Part shown: piece after piece, positions 36,725 through 44,660 of the stretch
Numbering within the stretch: position 1 is the stretch's first letter
Layout of the letters: every line of letters starts with the position of its first letter
Origin: CAWAPS01 sp963783945
GTDB taxonomy: Bacteria; Actinomycetota; Acidimicrobiia; Acidimicrobiales; Palsa-688
DNA length: 64,000 nucleotides
Direction of reading: 5' to 3'
Assembly (NCBI GenBank): GCA_963783945.1
Contig: CAWAPS010000010.1
Coordinates: 1-64,000, forward strand
The notes under the pieces: model-generated
Seen by the model: the letters and a program-made list of their open reading frames with translations, nothing else
Told to the model about the DNA's origin: nothing
The model's database searches: none
Translations under genes and position numbers: made by a program

Positions 36725-36753
36725 TTGACATCGCTTCAGTTCGTGACTACCCT
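36725..36753 (+). promoter_or_regulatory. Probable promoter of the lipoprotein gene
   Basis: A perfect -35 box TTGACA (36725-36730) and a weak -10 box TACCCT (36748-36753) are separated by 17 bp. They lie about 40 bp before the lipoprotein start. Confidence 0.45.
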
Positions 36754-36793
36754 CCAGCGGTTGCGGTGACTTAACCGCAATACCAAAGGGGCA

Positions 36794-38002
36794 GTGGGGC
36801 AAATGGGGCAACTTGTAGGGTCTGGTACTTTGGCGCGCTCGGCGACGAGGCGCTTCATTCCCGGTCTGGTCGTCGTGGCTGGCCTGACTTTGGCTGGCTG
36901 TGGGGGTAGTTCCCACCACAACGCTTCTGCAACCAGCGGAGGTGGGTCTAGCAGCGGCAGTCTGACCGCTTTGTGCAAGGACAACGCCCAGAATTCTCTG
37001 CCCGACAATCCGAGCGCCAAACAGTACTCCCAAGGTGCCGCAATCGTTCAGCACATGATCAACGACGCGCCCGCTACCGTGCCCGCCACCATCAAGAGCG
37101 AAATGAAGGAAGTGCAATCCGACCTGGTTTCGCTGTCGAAGAACGGGACAGTGTCGGACCAAACCGCCTTCACCACCGCGGCCCAGGACGTCGACAGCTG
37201 GCTGGGGGACAACTGTGGCAGTGCTGGGGGAAGCACCGGCGCGGCGGCCACGACCTCTCCGACCACAGCCGCGGCAAGCGGCAGTTCAGGTTCGCCTGTG
37301 AGCCTGGCATCTTTCTGCAGTGACCTCAGCGGCGCCGTCAACCCCATGGTCTCGGCGACCGATCCGGCGTCGGGGAACACGCCGTCGCAGAGCGACCTGC
37401 AACAGTACGAAACCACAGTCATGAAGCTCATCAACGAGGCGGCAGCGCCCGCTATTTCAACTGCCTTCGGTGGTGACACGAATGTTTTGACGCCGTTGAC
37501 CAACGGCCTGGGTACCCTCTCGCAAGACTTAACGAATGCTGTTAACGGATCAGATCCACTGGCCGTCACAGCGGTGAACGGTGACGCCACTCTTTTGCAG
37601 ACTTGGGCGACCTCTAACTGCGGGTCGAGTAGCTCGGGCAACTCGACCAGCGCCGCTCCCACACCGACCACCGCGCCGGCCGACTCTTCCTCTGGCGCAG
37701 CTACAGGTAGCCAGGCCGGGGATGCGAGTTGGTGTAACACTCTCGGGACTGTCCTCAGCGCCATCCAAGATCCGTCGAATGATGCAGAGAACGGGCACGC
37801 TCCGTCCCAGTCCACTGTGCAAAACTGGGATGACACTGTCACGGATCTTGTGAGCAACGCTCCTGAGTCCGCCCAAGAGGGCACGACCGCCATCTACTTG
37901 CAGAACCTCTCGCAAGACCTGGACAGTGCTGTTAACGGTGACCAGGACGCCCTCACGTCGCTCCCTCAAGATGCGGCAACTCTTCTAACTGCCAACTGTT
38001 GA
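36794..38002 (+). CDS. Lipoprotein with three repeated helical domains
   Basis: This 402-aa secreted lipoprotein has the signal peptide FIPGLVVVAGLTLAGC, with the cysteine of LAGC as lipid anchor. Three domains of about 95 residues follow, separated by Ser/Thr/Ala-rich linkers. Each starts with a cysteine segment (LTALCKDNA, LASFCSDLS, DASWCNTLG) and ends in a cysteine (WLGDNC, WATSNC, LLTANC). Each probably closes a disulfide. The repeats are helical, and domains 2 and 3 share SQDL..AVNG. I do not recognise the family. A promoter lies at 36725-36753. Its end abuts the converging gene at 38003. Confidence 0.75.
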   Translation: MGQMGQLVGSGTLARSATRRFIPGLVVVAGLTLAGCGGSSHHNASATSGGGSSSGSLTALCKDNAQNSLPDNPSAKQYSQGAAIVQHMINDAPATVPATIKSEMKEVQSDLVSLSKNGTVSDQTAFTTAAQDVDSWLGDNCGSAGGSTGAAATTSPTTAAASGSSGSPVSLASFCSDLSGAVNPMVSATDPASGNTPSQSDLQQYETTVMKLINEAAAPAISTAFGGDTNVLTPLTNGLGTLSQDLTNAVNGSDPLAVTAVNGDATLLQTWATSNCGSSSSGNSTSAAPTPTTAPADSSSGAATGSQAGDASWCNTLGTVLSAIQDPSNDAENGHAPSQSTVQNWDDTVTDLVSNAPESAQEGTTAIYLQNLSQDLDSAVNGDQDALTSLPQDAATLLTANC

Positions 38003-38482
38003 TCAGCTCGAACTAGCGCTGAACCCGTATCGCTGGACCCAGTCCCAGACCTCCAGGGCTGACAGCCGGTAGGTTCGGCCACCATCGGGATCGCTCATCT
38101 CTCTGCACCAGTAGAGATGGTTCTCGAGGTGGCCGATACCGCCGTACACGTTGCGCAGGGCTCACTCACGATGCATGGGGGCGAGCCCGCCCGTTATCGA
38201 GCCCACCCAGGTCCCCCAATGGTGCGCCTCGACGGCCTCACCACATAGCTCGCAGTTCTCGCCGACCGGGGTGGGCACTTGGACCGCGTCGTCACAGACA
38301 CCTGAGGGCCAGGGCTCGCCGAAGTAGGTGCGCGATCTGAGTTCGCCATCCGGCCCCGGAGGTCTTTCCTGCGGGCTTTCGACCTGTGGTCCGGATCGGG
38401 GGAGCCCGAGCGGAACAGGCTCCGCGACCACTTCATTGGGCAGTGTTGCAAATGAACAGCCCTCAAGCGACATAGATCTCAC
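38003..38482 (-). pseudogene. Zinc-ribbon-like protein interrupted by an in-frame TGA
   Basis: The frame runs MSLEGCSFATLPNEV, CELCGEAVEAHHWGTWVGSI and GLAPMHRE to a TGA at 38162-38164. It then continues in the same frame ALRNVYGGIGHLENHLYWCR and SDPDGGRTYRLSALEVWDWV to its natural stop at 38003. The stop sits where a cysteine (TGC) would complete a C-x2-C...H-x2-C metal site (HREC). Two explanations are a TGC-to-TGA nonsense change and recoding of TGA; the first is far more likely. No selenocysteine insertion hairpin was identified. Confidence 0.6.
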
Positions 38483-39303
38483 CGGTGACTGGATCTACAC
38501 CCACGCTCTCGCGCCCTCGAAGCATGACAACAAATTGGTCACCTGAGAGAGGATCGACGGTAACAACCTTATCCGGCCAGGAAAGTTCACCATTGAGGCG
38601 AGCCTCGAACTCCTGCCTCTCGGTGGCGTGCTTGGCCCGCAGCAGATCCTGGTGGCCGGCGGTGCCGGCATATTACGGGCGCTTCAACGTGGGGCTGATT
38701 GGCTGCCCCTGGGCCGGTCCATGAGCGAGTTCTGACGGCCGCGACGCATCCTTCGGGCGTCTTGCTCCCAAGAAGTTGTTCACGGGAATATGTGGGCGGC
38801 GGCACTCGGCCAGCGGGGACCCTCACCTCAAAGCGAGGTAGACGGTGACGCGACTTGCCGACCCCAGTCGACGACGGGGTACGTCCGTGACCCAGTCTAG
38901 GCGGCTCGGACTAGCACCTCACCCTGGAACAAGGGTGGTGTACTCAGGGGGTCAAACGCCCCTCCGACACCGAACAAACGTTCGATTAACCAGATTCAGT
39001 AGGGCGGAGGAGGATCTGGAAGTCAAGGATCGAGTTGGGGCCGCGAGGATGCGCCACCTGTCCCTGACCGGCATTTATATGGGGCATGACCCGGCCGGAT
39101 ATGGGTGCGTGGTAGGGGACACACGGCATCGTCGTCGTGTGATTGGGCCGGCTCGCCGAGAGTCCAGCAGTCGGCTGGGTCCCCTGTCATCATGTACTTG
39201 GTCGGCCGGACCGTCACCGCCACATCGTCCATCGAGCCGCGCCGGCGAGCCTCGACAACCGCTCGCTCGCCTGTCGGCCGCGAGCAGTGACAGACTGAAC
39301 CGG
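38483..39303. other. Gap without a recognisable gene
   Basis: Open frames at 38485-38724 and from 38845 (in frame with the gene at 39304) have no similarity or ribosome site that I can support. Confidence 0.3.
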
Positions 39304-39579
39304 GTGACGCTCGGACAGCGAAGCCAGGCCGCCCTGGACGACTTTCTCGCCACCGCGAACACCGGAGCTCGCCACCACCCCCTGGACACGCGGCGTTGGA
39401 ACGTCTTCATCATCGCGGTGCGCATCGACGGCGGAACGGTCGACTATCTAGCGTTGAGTGAACGGCTCAGCGAGACCGGCTTCGACGAAGACACCGCGAA
39501 CAGTCTTCTCGGCTCGCTTACCGACGGGCTCGAACTGCTCAAGATGTGGGACGACCGGGACATCGACCCACCAAAGTAG
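39304..39579 (+). CDS. Small hypothetical protein (91 aa)
   Basis: The GTG at 39304 gives VTLGQRSQAALDDFLATANT, then RWNVFIIAVRIDGGTVDYLA and FDEDTANSLLGSLTDGLELL. It looks like a compact alpha/beta domain with native codon use. I do not recognise the family. A second coding-like frame, WYLVGVRSLSEPNGDAPAPE and LERTLNRIRQELDDFD, follows at about 39600-39720 and may be the rest of a broken operon partner. Confidence 0.45.
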   Translation: MTLGQRSQAALDDFLATANTGARHHPLDTRRWNVFIIAVRIDGGTVDYLALSERLSETGFDEDTANSLLGSLTDGLELLKMWDDRDIDPPK

Positions 39580-39790
39580 GCGCCTTCTGGCCGCCGACGA
39601 TCTGGTACCTGGTCGGCGTGCGCTCATTATCCGAGCCGAACGGCGACGCCCCCGCGCCCGAGCAGCTCGAGCGAACCCTCAACCGGATCCGCCAGGAACT
39701 CGACGACTTTGACCCGGGACTCCACTCCCGTTCGGCTGGCCGTGATCGGCAGCATCGCCTTCGCCACAGACCCCCAAACCGTCGGGCCGA

Positions 39791-40372
39791 TCAATTCCGA
39801 AATTTGATCGCCAGCCGCTGCATGTCTGTCGCTGCGTTGGCTGGGTCCAGAAGGTAGCGACCGTTAACGAGAGCGTTTCGGACCGCCGCCACCGTTGAGT
39901 GGATGTCCTGGCTCGACGAATCCAAGACGTGGGCTTCAAAGCTGCCGAGGTCCTCGAAGGCGTCGAACATTTTGCTGACAGCATCCCCATCGACAAGATC
40001 GTCCGGGGCTTGGCGGGCGGTGGCTCTCTGGAGGGCAACCTGCCGGGATGGTCTCAAGACGACATAGTGCGTAGCAGCGCGCCCTTCGGCGATGCGCAGC
40101 CAATGGGGCAGGAACCAGGGGCCAATGATGCCGTCGACGAAGACGTCGTAGCCTCCGTTACCGAACTCGATGGCGGCCGCTGCCATCGAGCTGGTGACTG
40201 TCCCGTTCTGGCGGCCGGTGCCCGCCATCCATGGCGGGACGTATCCGGCGACGATCCAGTGAGACATCTGGTCGCCCACAAGATGAACGCCTAGTCGACT
40301 CGAGGCGGCCAGGCGGGAAGTGACGGTGGTCTTACCCGCCCCTGGCGGACCAGTGACGATAGTAATGGGCAC
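39791..40372 (-). CDS. P-loop ATPase/kinase of unknown substrate
   Basis: The product is a 193-aa nucleoside-triphosphate-binding protein. The Walker A motif GPPGAGKTTVTSRLA lies at the N-terminus (VPITIVTGPPGAGKTT), and DVFVDGIIGPWFLPHWL is the probable substrate site. The lid-like RPSRQVALQRATAR and FDAFEDLGSFEAHVLDSS follow. The fold is that of small kinases such as chloramphenicol or shikimate kinase. I chose the GTG at 40372 because AAGGAGG lies six bases upstream. A longer frame to 40483 exists. No operon partner is seen. Confidence 0.75.
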   Translation of the reverse strand: MPITIVTGPPGAGKTTVTSRLAASSRLGVHLVGDQMSHWIVAGYVPPWMAGTGRQNGTVTSSMAAAAIEFGNGGYDVFVDGIIGPWFLPHWLRIAEGRAATHYVVLRPSRQVALQRATARQAPDDLVDGDAVSKMFDAFEDLGSFEAHVLDSSSQDIHSTVAAVRNALVNGRYLLDPANAATDMQRLAIKFRN

Positions 40373-40544
40373 GGCCCTCCTTGGAATCGACGAGTTGACT
40401 TGACTCGGAACGCTCAGAAGGCCACGGAGTGATCGTAGCACGGTGTCTTGCGGGATCCCGATGCGCACAACAGCCGCGGACATCTTTGACGTTGGAGCGG
40501 ACAGGCCGTCGCATCACTCGGCGATCCGGCGTGTCTTCGCTGCC

Positions 40545-41000
40545 GTCACCTGGGTTGTGTCAACCCTGGAAAGCACCAAGAGCGTGTCTCCGTCGGAGGC
40601 GAGCCGGTCTCGGGCGCCGTTGCTGATCGGATCGAGCGATGCCTGTTGTTTGCACGGCGTGCTCACAGCCGACTGTGTAGGCCAGGAGCCACGCGGCGGA
40701 AGCTCCAACGGCCGCCCATTGGCCGGGCGTAAGTGTCCTTCCGGCAGCGCGTTCGTAGTCTCGGACGAAGCTGCCGATCTGGCCGGCGTCGGGAAAATCG
40801 CTGCCTACTGGTTCGCTGGTGACCGACCAGGGCACCGCCGCCTGGCCGATCGCGGTGGACTCAGCGGCCAAACTGACGCTGTCCCAGCCGTATACGGCCA
40901 CCACTACGCCCTCCCGGGCCCGCACGTTCCTGGCCGACCAATCGTCGTGGCCTTCGTCGCCGGCGGCTGATCGTCGGCAAGGCGCCAATCCTCTGGCCCA
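40545..41000 (-). pseudogene. APH-like phosphotransferase, C-terminal remnant
   Basis: The minus strand reads GHDDWSARNVRAREGVVVAV, then YGWDSVSLAAESTAIGQAAV, FVRDYERAAGRTLTPGQWAA and WLLAYTVGCEHAVQ. After a shift near 40620 it reads ARDRLASDGDTLLVLSRV. HGDWSA.N (here HDDWSARN) and YDWDS (here YGWDS) are the catalytic and metal motifs of a phosphotransferase family. The N-lobe is missing or unrecognisable, and the altered residues and the shift suggest decay. Confidence 0.55.
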
Positions 41001-41353
41001 ACGCTTGCCCGCAGCAAGCGCCCACTCGCGGCACCTAGGGGATGCTCGCGTCGGGCTTCCCGTCGCGCGTTCTGGGACGGTCACCGCTTCGGGTAAAGAA
41101 AGCCGAGCACTGGTTCGGAGCGCCGTCGCTGAGTTCTTCGGGGTCTTCGAGTCCGTGATTGTGCGCCTTCGGCCACGGTCGAGCCATATCTGGGTTGTGG
41201 GCGGCATGGGGTGCCGAGGGTCGTGAGCAAGGCTAAGTGATATGGCCGTGGATTGTCGTCACAACAGAAAGGCATCCTTTCGACCGGCACCCACGCGGAT
41301 AGGGCAGTATGTGGGCTCGTTCGATTCGTATCGGCACCATTGGAGGAACCCGT
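41001..41353. other. Gap without a recognisable gene
   Basis: The minus frame of the phosphotransferase remnant stays open to 41207 without similarity. Nothing else could be supported apart from the ribosome site GGAGGAA just before 41354. Confidence 0.3.
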
Positions 41354-41644
41354 ATGTATGCAGTCATCGGACGGGTGAAGATCAAGCCGGGCCACGAGGG
41401 CGAAACTCGGGCGATGGTCGCCGACCATGGCATCGCCATGGTGGAAGGCATGACTGGGTCGTCTGGCGGCTACTGGTCGCGAACCACCAACGGGAGTGAT
41501 GTCATTCAGCACTCGTTTTGGCTGTTCGACACCGAAGAGAACGCCCGATCTGCCGAGGCGACCTTCAGCGCACTCCGCAACATGGCGGAGGCGCCTGCGA
41601 CCTTCGTCAGCGTGGATGTGTGTGAGGTCATCGGCCAGGCATAG
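41354..41644 (+). CDS. Antibiotic-biosynthesis-monooxygenase-like dimeric alpha+beta barrel protein
   Basis: The product is a 96-aa protein starting MYAVIGRVKIKPGHEGETRA, then MVEGMTGSSGGYWSRT, HSFWLFDTEENARSAEATFS and FVSVDVCEVIGQA. This is the ferredoxin-like strand-helix-strand pattern of the ABM family, which forms dimers and acts in small oxidations, haem cleavage or as accessory proteins. The ATG has GGAGGAA six bases upstream; the longer frame from 41309 was rejected. The next gene starts 20 bp on, so they probably formed one operon. Confidence 0.75.
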   Translation: MYAVIGRVKIKPGHEGETRAMVADHGIAMVEGMTGSSGGYWSRTTNGSDVIQHSFWLFDTEENARSAEATFSALRNMAEAPATFVSVDVCEVIGQA

Positions 41645-41663
41645 TCGGAACCCCGGGAGGTTG

Positions 41664-41843
41664 ATGATGCAGGAGATTCATGGAACAGCGAGTGGCCGCG
41701 TGACGGCTGCTCCGGACGCGGTGTTTCGGTTGATCACCGACGTTGACCGACTGCCGGACTGGAACCGCGCCATCGAAGTCGTCGTGGCGCCGGCACCCGA
41801 TCTGGCCCCCGGTGTTGAGTGGGTGGTGAAGATGCACCCGCGT
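41664..41843 (+). pseudogene. SRPBCC-family protein, N-terminal half only
   Basis: MMQEIHGTASGRVTAAPDAV, FRLITDVDRLPDWNRAIEVV and PDLAPGVEWVVKMHP are the first half of a START-like (SRPBCC/polyketide cyclase) domain. The frame stops at 41846 because it is joined to a piece of a tyrosine integrase in opposite orientation. The rest of the gene, normally about 90 residues more, is absent. Confidence 0.65.
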
Positions 41844-42228
41844 TAGGGCGTCGATCACGAGCTGCGGCAGGGCCACCACCCGCCGGCCGGCGTCGGTTTT
41901 GGGTTCGGTGACCAGGCGCCGGCCCTTTCCAGGTTCACGACCTGTTCGGCGACAGTGACGGTGCCGGCGTCGAGGTCGACATGGTGCTCACGCAGGGCGA
42001 GCAACTCGCCCAGGCGCAAGCCTCCGAAGCCGGCGAGCAGGATCAGGGCGCGCCATCGCGTCCCGATGGCGTCGGCCAAGTCGAGGACCAGCTCCAGTCC
42101 TACGATGGGGCGTTCGGCAGATCGCTCTACGCCAGCCCCGGCTGCTGGCGGGGGTTGGTTTGGGTCAAACCATCGGGGACCGCTGTGGCGAGAATGGCCC
42201 TGAGCAGGCGGTAGGGACTTGGCGGCTG
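41844..42228 (-). pseudogene. Tyrosine recombinase (phage-type integrase) remnant
   Basis: Minus-strand frames in order are YRLLRAILATAVPDGLTQTN, VERSAERPIVGLELVLDLAD, AIGTRWRALILLAGFGGLRL, GELLALREHHVDLDAGTVTV and, after a shift, GRRLVTEPKTDAGRRVVALP and QLVIDALTR. This covers the end of the core-binding domain and the start of the catalytic domain with the first catalytic arginine (GLRLGEL). The second half with H-x-x-R and the tyrosine is missing. Its end is fused to the truncated SRPBCC gene. Confidence 0.7.
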
Positions 42229-42399
42229 TCCGTCCCCCGACGACGCTCGATCTCGTCCTAACGCTCTCCCACGCGACCCCCGGGATGATGGCGCTAATCG
42301 AAGTGACGGTGAATCTGGGTCGTCGATGGAAGGCCGTTAACCAGCTCAGCCGTACTGCACCGGGTCGAATACCCCCACTTCACAACGGTGCGTAGCTGG

Positions 42400-43026
42400 T
42401 CATGGTTGACTTCCGCGCAGTTCCACATATAGGGCGTGGGCTTCGGCGGTGACAACGTCACCATGAAGGATGGCACCATAAAGGAACCGCTTGCGACCGT
42501 CGATCTGCTCGAAGCGGCCTTCGACCTTCAGTGGCTTCAAGACCGGGGTGACCGCTCTATAGGAGACGTTGAGGTAGGCAGTTCGGCTGACGGTGCGTCG
42601 ATACTGGGCCAGTTGAGCAAGTGCCTGGTCGAATACCAGCGGAATGCTGCCGCCGTGCGCAGCGCTATTGGCGCCGAGGTAGAAGGGACTCAGGGTCAGC
42701 CGTGCACTCATATGGTCGTCGCTGAGACGCACGTCCTCGAGAACTGGAGCAAAGGTGCGGGTGTGCGCGCTGCGAACTATGTCGTCCCATCCGCCCGTCG
42801 GCCGAGTGGCGAGTGAGTAAGGTTCGAGTTGGGCGGTGATTTCGGCGAGCTGTTTGGTGACTGAATCGACGACGTCGCTCGGCGCGACCGTGCCAATTAC
42901 CCCGTCCTGAACGCGGCGTAACTCCAGCGCCAGCCGTTCGAGCCGGGCATTCGGCTCCACTGCGGCCAGTATCCGACTGTCCAGGGCGGTAGAAGGTTTT
43001 GGATCATTGGCCACGTGCTCGACCAT
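42400..43026 (-). CDS. Hotdog-fold thioesterase (PaaI-like)
   Basis: This 208-aa protein has a hotdog domain in its second half. YLGANSAAHGGSIPLVFDQA is the N/G-x-x-H-G-G substrate loop with the usual following helix, and RTAYLNVSYRAVTPVLKPLK and RKRFLYGAILHGDVVTAEAH are the core strands. Such enzymes hydrolyse acyl-CoA esters of aromatic or fatty acids. The N-terminal 90 residues are helical. It starts at the ATG at 43026 and stands alone at the edge of the catabolic island, where it may release free acid from a CoA ester. Confidence 0.8.
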   Translation of the reverse strand: MVEHVANDPKPSTALDSRILAAVEPNARLERLALELRRVQDGVIGTVAPSDVVDSVTKQLAEITAQLEPYSLATRPTGGWDDIVRSAHTRTFAPVLEDVRLSDDHMSARLTLSPFYLGANSAAHGGSIPLVFDQALAQLAQYRRTVSRTAYLNVSYRAVTPVLKPLKVEGRFEQIDGRKRFLYGAILHGDVVTAEAHALYVELRGSQP

Positions 43027-43315
43027 CCTCCGGGAGAGTCAGTGTCCCTTACCCTGATGGACGCAAGGTAAGTGGGTTAATCAGCAGTATCTTGCTGGCA
43101 GTGAGTCCCTGCGCGGTGTGTGTCGCCGTATCGATCAGGAACTTTTCGTAGTTGCTGCATTCAGGTGCCAGTCGCTCTTCGTCTTCTTTCAAAGGATGGA
43201 TAGTAACGATCGCCCGGTGGCCGAATCGTCGCCTGTCTTCGCTGCATCGACGCCGCACGGGCTGCTCTCGCTCCCTGGAGGACGGGACGTCATTGAACCC
43301 GTGGGGTGCGCGTGC

Positions 43316-43708
43316 TCATTCGAGATTGCCCCGAACATCGCTGAGGTCTGCCCGCTCCACGAAGTCAGCTACAGCGGCGGCGGCCGAAACCGTCAGCGGG
43401 AAACCGACATACGGGGTCAGCTGAATGATGATCTCTCCAATCTCCTGCTTGCTGAGACCGTTCGCCAGGCCGCGCAGGACGTGGAGCTTGAGCTCGTCGT
43501 GACAGTTGATGGCCACGAGGGCCGCGATTGTCGCGATGCTGCGGTCTCGTGCCGTGAGCTCGGTCCTGGACCACACCTGACCATATGCGAAGCTGGTTGC
43601 CAGCTCGCCGATGCTCGGGACGAGACGGGAGAGCTGCGGAGTGATCGGCGCCAACACTTCGGCGCGCAACGCGTCGATTGAGGCCGTTTCAGCGGCATGG
43701 TCGGACAT
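43316..43708 (-). CDS. Carboxymuconolactone decarboxylase-like (CMD) family protein
   Basis: This 130-aa protein has one CMD/AhpD-like helical domain: FAYGQVWSRTELTARDRSIA, TIAALVAINCHDELKLHVLR, GLANGLSKQEIGEIIIQLTP and YVGFPLTVSAAAAVADF. This is the pattern of 4-carboxymuconolactone decarboxylase (PcaC), whose H33-type residue is H in NCHDELKLH. The peroxidatic C-x-x-C of AhpD is absent, so it is not a peroxidase. It follows the 53-aa protein at 43712 by a few bases in the TetR operon. The tandem relative at 54064-54960 has two such domains. Confidence 0.8.
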   Translation of the reverse strand: MSDHAAETASIDALRAEVLAPITPQLSRLVPSIGELATSFAYGQVWSRTELTARDRSIATIAALVAINCHDELKLHVLRGLANGLSKQEIGEIIIQLTPYVGFPLTVSAAAAVADFVERADLSDVRGNLE

Positions 43709-43711
43709 CGG

Positions 43712-43873
43712 TCAGTGGACGCGGGGCTGGGTGGTCAGGCCGGCCCCCTTTTTCGATAGTGAGTTGTTGCCGTAGATATCGGGCAAGGCCTGGGCATCGG
43801 TAGTGATGCGAGCTACCGCCAAGTGCTGGCGCACGCTCTGGTAGGCCGCTTCCCGCTCTTCCGGGACCATCAT
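43712..43873 (-). CDS. 53-aa protein resembling the N-terminal arm of CMD proteins
   Basis: The ATG at 43873 overlaps the TetR stop (ATGA). The product starts MMVPEEREAAYQSVRQHLAV, then ARITTDAQALPDI, ending at the TGA at 43712-43714, four bases before the CMD start. Its start resembles MMTQAEREAAYERVRRELGV of the tandem CMD protein at 54064. It may be a free-standing arm that pairs with the CMD protein, or the product of a gene split by a stop codon. Because it is short, the function is uncertain. Confidence 0.55.
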   Translation of the reverse strand: MMVPEEREAAYQSVRQHLAVARITTDAQALPDIYGNNSLSKKGAGLTTQPRVH

Positions 43874-44565
43874 CGCCTTATCCTCCTATCTGGGTGGATG
43901 TCGTCCTGCTGGCGCTGGGCGGATTCGTCGCACCATAGGGTGCTGGGGGGTCCGAGGGTGGCAATGTGTTCGAGGAGCCTCCTGCTCGCTCGGGGCCGTG
44001 CCACTGCCAGGAGAGCTAGGTCGTAGGCCTGGAGCACTCCGGCGCGCAGCGCCGCGGTGTCGATCTCGCCGAGAGCCCACTGGCGCAGGATGTGGCGGTA
44101 AACCGCTCCGGCGTGGTCCACGAGCACGTGAGGTGCAAGGTCGTCGCGCAACAGACCTGTCTCGATGGCGCTCCGGACTGCGTCGACTGTGTGCGCCCGC
44201 CCTCTCCAGTGCAGGCGCACGTCGAGTTCTTCGTCGGACATCACGGCCAGCAGGACGGCCTTTGGCAGGGCGACCATGTTTTCGACCGAGATGGTGACGA
44301 CCTGCCAAAGCCGTTCGATGGGATCGGTGGCTGCGGCGTCGAGGACGGCGGTGCCGACGGCGTCCAAGGAGTGCTGCACCAACGCCGCCAGGAGGCCCCT
44401 TTTGTCGCCGAACAAGTTGTAGAGGGTGCGTACGCTGACATCGATGTGACTCGCCAGTCGGCGCATCGACAACTGCTCGAGTCCCTGTTCCTCGATGATC
44501 TCACGGGCGGCTTCGAGGATCCGCCGGCTGTTGCGGTCACGCACTCGAGAGCGGCGGGGCGGCAC
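43870..44565 (-). CDS. TetR-family transcriptional regulator
   Basis: This protein has about 231 aa, with an N-terminal helix-turn-helix domain: RRILEAAREIIEEQGLEQLS, MRRLASHIDVSVRTLYNLFG, DKRGLLAALVQHSL. A ligand-binding C-terminal domain follows. I chose the GTG at 44565, which leaves the 12-bp inverted repeat at 44627-44660 outside the gene; an earlier GTG at 44634 would run into it. It is the first gene of an operon with the 53-aa protein and the CMD protein and lies back to back with the StrR-like gene. It probably binds the inverted repeat and represses one or both directions until a pathway compound binds. Confidence 0.85.
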   Translation of the reverse strand: MPPRRSRVRDRNSRRILEAAREIIEEQGLEQLSMRRLASHIDVSVRTLYNLFGDKRGLLAALVQHSLDAVGTAVLDAAATDPIERLWQVVTISVENMVALPKAVLLAVMSDEELDVRLHWRGRAHTVDAVRSAIETGLLRDDLAPHVLVDHAGAVYRHILRQWALGEIDTAALRAGVLQAYDLALLAVARPRASRRLLEHIATLGPPSTLWCDESAQRQQDDIHPDRRIRR

Positions 44566-44626
44566 GGTGTCGAAGAAATAGTACGACCGGTCGATGCCCT
44601 GGACTGTAGCAGAAGTAGAGGGGAGT

Positions 44627-44660
44627 TGCCACACCGTAATAAAAGACGTACGGTGTGGCA
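44627..44660. promoter_or_regulatory. Perfect 12-bp inverted repeat between TetR and StrR-like genes
   Basis: Arms TGCCACACCGTA (44627-44638) and TACGGTGTGGCA (44649-44660) are separated by 10 bp of AT-rich DNA. It lies in the divergent promoter region. Its size fits a TetR operator, and its right arm covers the first possible GTG of the StrR-like gene. Confidence 0.7.

Noticed and set aside
36581..37162. Long minus-strand extension of the 36284 open frame, opposite the lipoprotein gene
   Set aside because: The part above 36580 mirrors the lipoprotein coding sequence and has no protein-like pattern.
43316..43708. AhpD-type peroxidase
   Set aside because: The CMD fold is clear, but the redox C-x-x-C pair is absent.
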